From UBA5209 sp034002865 (GTDB lineage: Bacteria; Patescibacteriota; Dojkabacteria; SC72): DNA of 20,399 nt. This document shows positions 15,909-20,399 of this stretch, one piece after another. Every line of letters begins with the position of its first letter. The stretch's first letter is position 1. The notes under the pieces were generated by a model that was given only the letters and a program-made list of their open reading frames with translations, searched no databases and was not told where the DNA came from. The stretch covers positions 1-20,399 of the forward strand of contig JAVEZR010000012.1 of NCBI GenBank assembly GCA_034002865.1. Direction: 5' to 3'. Both the position numbers and the translations under genes were made by a program.

Positions 15909-17448
15909 AGCCAAGATGTTTAAAAGCTTTCATTAACTTCTCTTGAGAATCTTTTTCTTCTGCAAGAATTGTTTTAAATTGTTTTTGAATTCGTTTCATT
16001 TCTTCGTTATAATCAATGTTGCTATCACGATCAATAAATTCTATATATTTACTAGGAATCAGTGACCAATTGTTTTTTTCAATTTCTTCAATATTCGCAC
16101 TATAACAAAATTCTGGAATATTTTTATAGCTGATCTCAAACCCTTCTTTTTGCCAGTTGTTATAGTTAGAGACAACCTTTTTAATATCCTCGTCAGTAAG
16201 TTGAATATATTTTTTTTCATATTCTTCACCCATTCTACGCAAATCCATAAACAATATCTCATTCTCTCTGCTTCGATATTTAGCTATCTCTCCATTGTGT
16301 TCAATCGTTCGTGCTTGTTTATTTTTATTCAGAATCCACAAAGTTACACTAATATCTGTACTATAAAACATATCTCTTGGAAGCACGAGGATCGCTTCAA
16401 CAAGGTGGTTTTTGATAAGCTGTTTTCTGATCCCTACTGTATCAGAATCACCCAAAGCACCATTGGCCAGCAAAAAGCCAGCTACACCGCTTGAGGAAAG
16501 CTTGGATGCAATATGTAAAATCCAGCCATAATTTGCGTTGCTAACAGGAGGAATATCATATCCTTCCCAACGAGCATCCTTTATTAACTCATCTTTACCT
16601 CGCCAATCCTTTTGGTTAAAAGGAGGATTTGCCATTATGAAATCTGCTTTGAGATCTTTGTGCTGATCATTCCCGAAAGTATCAGCTGCCGTGTTTCCTA
16701 GGTTTGATGAAATCCCTCGAATTGCTAAATTCATTTTTGCCAATTTGTATGTAGTTGGAATACTTTCCTGTCCATAAATTGCAACTTTTTTTGTATCCCC
16801 ATGATGAGCCTCAACAAACTTTATAGACTGTACAAACATACCACCAGAACCACAACAGGGGTCATAAATTTTCCCCTTGTAAGGTTCTATAAGTTCTGCA
16901 ATCAAATTAACAATATTTTTAGGAGTATAAAATTCTCCCTTTCCCTTACCCTCTGCTATTGCAAATTTACTCAAGAAATATTCATAAATTCTTCCAATTA
17001 TGTCGTTAGATTTATCTTGTAATGTATCAATCTTATCAATCTCATTTAAGAGGGACCCTAATTTTGTAGTATCAAGATTTAAACCCGCATAATAGTTATT
17101 GGGTAAGGCACCTTTAAGAGAGGGATTCTTTTTTTCTAAGGTAAATAAAGCTGTATCAATCTTTATAGATATGTCGCTCTGTTTGGCATTTTTAATCAGA
17201 TAACTCCACCTAGATTCCTCTGGAAGGTAAAAGACGTTCTTCATGGTATAAAACTCCACCATTTCTAGATACTTTTCCTTCCCCTCAGATACGAGTTCAT
17301 CTCTACGTTCTTGGAATTTATCACTTGCGAACTTGAGGAATATCAATCCTAAAACGACATGCTTATACTCTTGAGTTTCTACAGTACCTCTTAGCTTATT
17401 TGCAGATTCCCACAATGACTCCTCTATACTTTTATTCTTCTTAGCCAT
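15892..17448 (-). CDS. hsdM: Type I restriction-modification N6-adenine methyltransferase HsdM
   Basis: HsdM transfers methyl groups from S-adenosylmethionine to adenines in the site chosen by HsdS and is also needed for restriction. The 518 residues include the N-terminal HsdM helical domain, the family hallmark FAIAEGKGKGEFYTP (about 162-176), SAM-binding motif I DPCCGSGGMF (about 196-205) and the catalytic motif NPPF (274-277) of N6-adenine methylases. It is first in the hsd operon; the start ATG is at 17446-17448 with only a weak purine stretch before it. The 106 bases upstream are shared with the divergent winged-helix-like gene and its operator-like palindrome. Confidence 0.98.
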   Translation of the reverse strand: MAKKNKSIEESLWESANKLRGTVETQEYKHVVLGLIFLKFASDKFQERRDELVSEGKEKYLEMVEFYTMKNVFYLPEESRWSYLIKNAKQSDISIKIDTALFTLEKKNPSLKGALPNNYYAGLNLDTTKLGSLLNEIDKIDTLQDKSNDIIGRIYEYFLSKFAIAEGKGKGEFYTPKNIVNLIAELIEPYKGKIYDPCCGSGGMFVQSIKFVEAHHGDTKKVAIYGQESIPTTYKLAKMNLAIRGISSNLGNTAADTFGNDQHKDLKADFIMANPPFNQKDWRGKDELIKDARWEGYDIPPVSNANYGWILHIASKLSSSGVAGFLLANGALGDSDTVGIRKQLIKNHLVEAILVLPRDMFYSTDISVTLWILNKNKQARTIEHNGEIAKYRSRENEILFMDLRRMGEEYEKKYIQLTDEDIKKVVSNYNNWQKEGFEISYKNIPEFCYSANIEEIEKNNWSLIPSKYIEFIDRDSNIDYNEEMKRIQKQFKTILAEEKDSQEKLMKAFKHLGYEIEL

Positions 17449-17531
17449 TTCGCTTAGAATTAATGAATTATTAATCTTATTTTACCCCCTTCTACTATTT
17501 TTTACCACTCAACATGCTCCTGTTTAGCCCC

Positions 17532-17560
17532 TTGCCCCTGTCGGTCCTATATGGTACAAT
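17532..17560 (+). promoter_or_regulatory. Sigma70-type promoter of the winged-helix-like gene
   Basis: TTGCCC (17532-17537), exactly 17 bases, then TACAAT (17555-17560). The start codon lies 30 bases after the -10. This is the best-spaced promoter in the right half of the window. Confidence 0.6.
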
Positions 17561-17569
17561 CAATTGTAC
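17554..17569. promoter_or_regulatory. Palindromic operator over the -10 box
   Basis: GTACAAT, two bases CA, then ATTGTAC: a perfect 7+2+7 inverted repeat that contains the -10 of the divergent small gene and lies about 105 bases from the hsdM start. A dimeric DNA-binding protein here would shut off the small gene and could affect hsdM. Confidence 0.55.
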
Positions 17570-17590
17570 TTAAATTTATATACAAAAAAT

Positions 17591-17914
17591 ATGTACGACA
17601 TAGACAAATTCTTAGGAGATAAGACCAAGAATGTAATTAAGATGATTTCTGCAGTATTGCTAATCGATAATGAGAATATTTTTAAGTTCTCAGCCTCCAT
17701 GATTGCAAAAAAAACAGGACTATCAACACAGGAAATGGGTGGTGGTTGGACAAGTTTAACTATGCAAACTAATAATATGCCTCCTCTTCTTTTAAAAGCA
17801 GGTAAGGTACTAGAAAGGGATGTTAAAGGGAAGAGATCATATACCCCCTTGTGGAGAATAAACAAAGAAGTAGATTGGAAAGAGATTGAAAAACAGATAA
17901 AGAAGTATCTTTAA
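17591..17914 (+). CDS. Small winged-helix-like protein divergent from hsdM
   Basis: Using the ATG at 17591 (an upstream TTG lies within the operator and is rejected), the protein has 107 residues and is basic at its end. FSASMIAKKTGLSTQEMGGGWTSL looks like the helix-turn-helix of a winged-helix fold, followed by a hairpin-like LLLKAGKVLERDVKGKRSYTPLWRI and a last Lys-rich helix. This suits a compact DNA-binding regulator, but I cannot name its family. It starts 30 bases after a well-formed promoter overlapped by a perfect palindrome, which suggests autoregulation. Its divergence from hsdM suggests a controller-like role for the restriction operon; that is inference, and type I systems rarely have such a gene. 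Confidence 0.7.
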   Translation: MYDIDKFLGDKTKNVIKMISAVLLIDNENIFKFSASMIAKKTGLSTQEMGGGWTSLTMQTNNMPPLLLKAGKVLERDVKGKRSYTPLWRINKEVDWKEIEKQIKKYL

Positions 17915-17987
17915 GTTTGAATTTAAAATTATAATTAAATTTATCCCCTGTTACTGAAGACTCACAAATCTTGAGAAAAGTTGAATT

Positions 17988-18605
17988 CTAGTTACTTAAA
18001 ACATCTATTATTTCCCCATTAATTACTAAATCATTCTCATCATATACATATATGGGTCGATTAGAAGTATTACTAGACTGGGGGCGTAAAATTATATATT
18101 CTCCGGCAGGATCTTTATCCAATATCTTAATCGTTGCACACCCATCCACAATAACTAGCACAGGTTTTCCCAGATCATATCTATTTGATTTTACAATCGC
18201 ATACTTACCATCTTCCAAATATTTCCCATTAACTGAACACTGATCCATTGAATCACCTTGAATAATAACAGAAAAAAGATCCTCAGATGCTTGGATGATC
18301 TTCTTATCTATTGCTAAATAGCCAATATTCTGGGATTCTGCGATAGCAACGGGAACTCCTGCATTTGCATATCCCAAAATTGGAACATACACAAAAGAAG
18401 TCTTATCGATGAGTTTCAATTCTTTTGATATCTCATCTCGATTGAGAAGACCTTTCTTTTCCAAGACATCAATTAAACGAATCACATTATTTCTATTATT
18501 AATCTGTACTTCCCTAGATATCTGAGCCAGAGAAGGACCTTTCCCATATCTTTTGATATATTCCTTTACAAACCTAAACACAGAAGATTGTTTCTCTGTA
18601 AGCAT
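17988..18605 (-). CDS. lexA: LexA-family autoproteolytic repressor
   Basis: LexA represses DNA-damage genes and cleaves itself when RecA filaments form. The 205-residue protein has the LexA winged helix (residues 1-65: MLTEKQSSVFRFVKEY, PSLAQISREV, NNVIRLIDVLEKKGLL) and the S24 peptidase domain. The scissile bond is Ala82-Gly83 in YANAGVP, the nucleophile is Ser119 in QGDSMD, and the general base is Lys160 in CATIKIL; all are intact. LexA is the nearest match, but an S24 repressor belonging to a mobile element is possible given the accessory setting. AAGAGGA eight bases before the ATG is a good Shine-Dalgarno, one of very few in the window. Two TATAAT boxes lie upstream within a repeated motif. 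Confidence 0.9.
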   Translation of the reverse strand: MLTEKQSSVFRFVKEYIKRYGKGPSLAQISREVQINNRNNVIRLIDVLEKKGLLNRDEISKELKLIDKTSFVYVPILGYANAGVPVAIAESQNIGYLAIDKKIIQASEDLFSVIIQGDSMDQCSVNGKYLEDGKYAIVKSNRYDLGKPVLVIVDGCATIKILDKDPAGEYIILRPQSSNTSNRPIYVYDENDLVINGEIIDVLSN

Positions 18606-18618
18606 TTTTAGTATCCTC

Positions 18619-18646
18619 TTGACAAATTATAACGGTATGATATAGT
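18619..18646 (+). promoter_or_regulatory. Promoter of the DUF3892 gene
   Basis: TTGACA (18619-18624), 16 bases, TATAGT (18641-18646), on the plus strand. It lies entirely in the space upstream of lexA, so lexA-side binding sites could control it too. The start codon follows at 18719. Confidence 0.5.
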
Positions 18647-18656
18647 TAATTATAAC
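18625..18656. promoter_or_regulatory. Paired AATTATAAC repeats between lexA and the DUF3892 gene
   Basis: AATTATAAC occurs at 18625-18633 and 18648-18656, 23 bp apart. On the minus strand each gives GTTATAATT, which contains a TATAAT usable as the lexA -10. The repeats overlap the plus-strand promoter as well. They may be repressor sites or simply doubled -10 boxes. Confidence 0.35.
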
Positions 18657-18718
18657 ATGAGGATTACAGTAAAACAACCTCTAAAGACTGCCCAAATTAA
18701 ATTATTTTTTTTACTTCT

Positions 18719-19012
18719 ATGTCAGAAGTCGAAATCGTTTGTATAAATAAGGACAATGGGAATCACAACAATCCCCACGAAGGGATTACCCATTACGGAT
18801 GGAAAAACTCCGTAGGCAAGACTGTTAGATCAACGAGAGATCAGATGCTTAAGTACTTAGATGATGGGAATCACGCATATGTAATATCAAATCACGATAC
18901 GAAAGCATATTGCTATATAAGAACTAGTACTACTGGAAATAGATTTTTACAAACTTACGCAGATAGCCAATATACTAACAATCTGCTATCACTTAATGAA
19001 TGTCTTATTTAA
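18719..19012 (+). CDS. DUF3892 family small protein
   Basis: The 97-residue protein matches the pattern of DUF3892: an opening VEIVCINKDN, HEGITHYGW, a central helix (RDQMLKYLDDGNHAYV), a strand pair, and the ending LQTYADSQYTNNLLSLNECLI, where NNLLSLxEC is the family hallmark. The function is unknown; members are soluble and often lie in accessory regions. There is no Shine-Dalgarno, only a T-rich run. It is followed 17 bases later by the small HTH-like gene, so the two are probably co-transcribed from the TTGACA promoter. A 29-codon out-of-frame ATG frame upstream (18657) is not called. Confidence 0.85.
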   Translation: MSEVEIVCINKDNGNHNNPHEGITHYGWKNSVGKTVRSTRDQMLKYLDDGNHAYVISNHDTKAYCYIRTSTTGNRFLQTYADSQYTNNLLSLNECLI

Positions 19013-19029
19013 TTTTTTATTAATTTGAA

Positions 19030-19236
19030 ATGGCAAAAGAACCAAAAAACAATCACAAAGAATGGACCTCAAAAGATATTAGCACCTTAAAAAGCCTAGC
19101 AAAAGAAAATACCCCTACTCGGGTTATAGCATTAAAAATTGAAAGAACGCCTGCTGCAGTTCATACAAAAGCTTCTGATCTAGGTATTTCCTTAAAGCCT
19201 ACAAATCAGAGTCCATATAACAGAAGAAAGAAATAG
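19030..19236 (+). CDS. Small basic HTH-like (Myb/SANT-type) protein
   Basis: This 68-residue protein is strongly basic. WTSKDISTLKSLAKENTPTRVIALKIERTPAAVHTKASDLGI fits a three-helix homeodomain/Myb-like DNA-binding unit in which VIALKIERTPAAVHTKAS is the recognition part, followed by a conserved-looking SLKPTNQSPYNRRKK tail. Closely similar short proteins are common in bacteria, but none that I know has an assigned role. It lies 17 bases behind the DUF3892 gene and shares its transcript; there is no ribosome site. Confidence 0.8.
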   Translation: MAKEPKNNHKEWTSKDISTLKSLAKENTPTRVIALKIERTPAAVHTKASDLGISLKPTNQSPYNRRKK

Positions 19237-19334
19237 TCAAAATCTGAGAAGGTTTTGGGTTCATCTCGTTTATCATAGCCTTTTCTCTTTTGACTCTCTA
19301 GATTCTCAATAAACGATAGAAAGATATATACCAT
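19206..19334 (-). CDS. Possible 42-codon ORF or gene fragment
   Basis: An ATG at 19332-19334 opens a frame ending in TGA at 19206-19208. The product, starting MVYIFLSFIENLE with a charged middle (KRKGYDKRDEPKTF), is protein-like. The frame stays open for about 16 codons upstream of this ATG, to the two TGA codons that end the ADP-ribosylglycohydrolase gene. It overlaps the 3' end of the HTH-like gene on the other strand. It may be a remnant of a gene once located here; I do not recognise it. Confidence 0.25.
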   Translation of the reverse strand: MVYIFLSFIENLESQKRKGYDKRDEPKTFSDFDYFFLLLYGL

Positions 19335-19391
19335 ACCACTTTCTTCCTTATAATAAGTTTTTGCTACTCCCTTACCATCTTTAATATTTCA

Positions 19392-20168
19392 TCACATAGT
19401 TCTTCTATCATCTGGATTACCCCACCCCAACACCTCCCTCATCTCCTCCGTTAAATATCCCTTAGCCTTCTCCCACATCTCCTCATCTAAACCATAATAA
19501 GCTTCAGATATACTACCTGTAATAGCTGCTAATGTATCAGCATCACCCCCTAAAGATATACTATTCCTAATACTATCCTCAAAACTATTACTCTCTAAAA
19601 AACATATAAAAGAAAAAGGAACTGTACCAATAGCTAACTCATTATATTCATAACTATCCCTTACCTCATCTAAAGACTTACTTAAATCATACTTAAACTT
19701 CTCTTCAACATATTCCTTTATCTCTTCCTTACTCTTTCTGTTTCTAGCCATATAGATAGCCATAGCTACTGCCTGAGCACTCTCTATCCCCTCTATATGA
19801 TCATGTGTTATCGCTGATACTCTCTTAGCTTCTTTAAGTACATCTTCCTCTGTTTCATATAACCAACCTACTGGAGAGACTCTCATAGCAGATCCATTAC
19901 CTTTACTTCCATATGGTTTTTTCTCTTTACTTAGTATCCATTCAAAAAACATACCACCATACCCCCTATTAGGATATTTCTCTATCCATTTCATAAAGGA
20001 TTGTTCTAATGGAATACTATTCTTTAAAGAATCATATACAGCAATTGTTAATACAGTATCATCTGTAAATGTACTGCCGTATGGAAAAAGTTCAAACTCT
20101 TTAGTAGTAACCTTACTACTAAACTCTCTTGTACTCCCTATAATATCTCCAATAATGGCTCCTCTCAT
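19392..20168 (-). CDS. ADP-ribosylglycohydrolase (DraG/ARH family), intact active site
   Basis: Enzymes of this family remove ADP-ribose from modified proteins, nucleic acids or small molecules using two Mg2+ ions. The 258 residues carry both metal motifs: TFTDDTVLT (TDDT at 35-38) and GGDADTLAA (207-212). GNGSAMRVSPVGW (about 90-102) and the ITHDH segment complete the family pattern. The end looks changed: the called frame stops after NPDDRRTM, while the +1 frame would continue IEELCDEILKMVRE to a TAG at 19364-19366, a more natural closing helix. TATAAT ends eight bases before the ATG, so the mRNA is probably leaderless. It is a relative of the degenerate protein at 7908-8795. Confidence 0.93.
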   Translation of the reverse strand: MRGAIIGDIIGSTREFSSKVTTKEFELFPYGSTFTDDTVLTIAVYDSLKNSIPLEQSFMKWIEKYPNRGYGGMFFEWILSKEKKPYGSKGNGSAMRVSPVGWLYETEEDVLKEAKRVSAITHDHIEGIESAQAVAMAIYMARNRKSKEEIKEYVEEKFKYDLSKSLDEVRDSYEYNELAIGTVPFSFICFLESNSFEDSIRNSISLGGDADTLAAITGSISEAYYGLDEEMWEKAKGYLTEEMREVLGWGNPDDRRTM

Positions 20169-20176
20169 ATATCAGT

Positions 20177-20182
20177 ATTATA
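20177..20182 (-). promoter_or_regulatory. -10 box of the ADP-ribosylglycohydrolase gene
   Basis: TATAAT on the minus strand, eight bases before the ATG. A transcript starting the usual six to eight bases after it would begin at or next to the start codon. Confidence 0.45.
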
Positions 20183-20233
20183 CATAATTCCCCTGTTCAA
20201 ACATATTTAATATCTCCTTACTAAAATATATGC

Positions 20234-20399
20234 ATGGAGAAAATAAATGTAAAAGGAAAAGATATTGAAATCCTCTCTAAAGGAAATAATGAGTACATAT
20301 CACTAACCAGTATTGCTAAATACAAAAATCCAAAAGAGCCTAAAGATATAATAAAGAATTGGATTAGAAATAGAAGCACTATAGAATTCTTAGGACTAT
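20234..20399 (+). CDS. KilA-N domain protein, N-terminal part cut by window edge
   Basis: The frame starts at ATG 20234 and is open to the window end (55 codons). The product contains the start of a KilA-N domain: EYISLTSIAKYKNPKEPKDIIKNWIRNRSTIEFLGL is the typical (F/Y)ISLTDIAK...NWxRNRxTIEFLG pattern. KilA-N is a DNA-binding domain found in phage, viral and bacterial accessory genes. There is no Shine-Dalgarno. It is divergent from the ADP-ribosylglycohydrolase gene with 65 bases between them. Confidence 0.85.
   Translation, partial: MEKINVKGKDIEILSKGNNEYISLTSIAKYKNPKEPKDIIKNWIRNRSTIEFLGL

Noticed and set aside
16150..16494. 114-codon plus-strand frame inside hsdM
   Set aside because: It is antisense to a fully conserved methyltransferase and its product is low in normal protein features.
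17560..17865. 101-codon minus-strand frame opposite the winged-helix-like gene
   Set aside because: The plus-strand gene has a good promoter and HTH-like product; the opposite frame has neither.
19206..19400. Stop-codon recoding (TGA as Gly or Trp) after the ADP-ribosylglycohydrolase gene
   Set aside because: Reading through the two TGAs gives more protein-like sequence, but long genes such as hsdR contain no in-frame TGA and use TGG for Trp, so the standard code holds.
1..20399. CRISPR array
   Set aside because: No short repeats at regular spacing with unique spacers were seen; the only repeats are the three cassette-boundary copies and small operator-like motifs.

Overview
The window is AT-rich and mostly coding. 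It reads cleanly with the standard bacterial code: tryptophans are TGG, and TGA, TAG and TAA all act as stops. Most genes lack a clear Shine-Dalgarno sequence, and a few have a TATAAT-like -10 box only 5-8 bases before the ATG, which suggests leaderless mRNAs. Low GC, weak ribosome sites, small membrane-anchored proteins of unknown function and a patchwork of acquired defence genes would suit a Patescibacteria/CPR-type genome (Dojkabacteria is one possibility). That assignment is inference; no rRNA or marker gene is present to prove it.

Left part (1-3021): a mosaic of apparent insertions. A sequence resembling the 3' end of a tRNA (T-arm half, acceptor, CCA; 101-127) lies inside the first of three related repeats (101-151, 1105-1199, 2322-2413). 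Between the repeats are two unrelated, oppositely oriented metabolic genes: an inositol-monophosphatase/CysQ-like protein with an altered metal motif, and an MccF-like S66 serine carboxypeptidase. After the third repeat come a small unknown gene and an orphan coding-like frame.

Middle-left (3095-7484): ordinary-looking genes. These are an XRE-HTH membrane regulator, a divergent CPBP membrane protease that shares its control region, a membrane-anchored protein with a DxDxDG-like loop, MsrA, and a small anchored protein.

Centre (7504-17448): a defence island read entirely from the minus strand. From upstream to downstream it holds a complete type I restriction-modification operon (hsdM-hsdS-hsdR, each pair overlapping), a 47-codon remnant of a large serine recombinase, and a tightly packed four-gene unit. 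That unit is a GmrSD-type DUF262/DUF1524 nuclease, a stand-alone FtsK/HerA-like ATPase with altered Walker B, an ADP-ribosylglycohydrolase-fold protein lacking its metal-binding residues, and a HAD-fold protein overlapping it by ATGA. I know of no described defence system with this composition; it is the best candidate here for something new.

Right part (17555-20399): a small winged-helix-like gene with a perfect 7-bp palindrome over its promoter, divergent from hsdM; a LexA-family autoproteolytic repressor; divergent from it a DUF3892 gene and a small HTH-like gene; an ADP-ribosylglycohydrolase with an intact active site whose C-terminus seems frameshifted; and the start of a KilA-N protein cut by the window edge. 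No CRISPR array, rRNA or intact tRNA was found.
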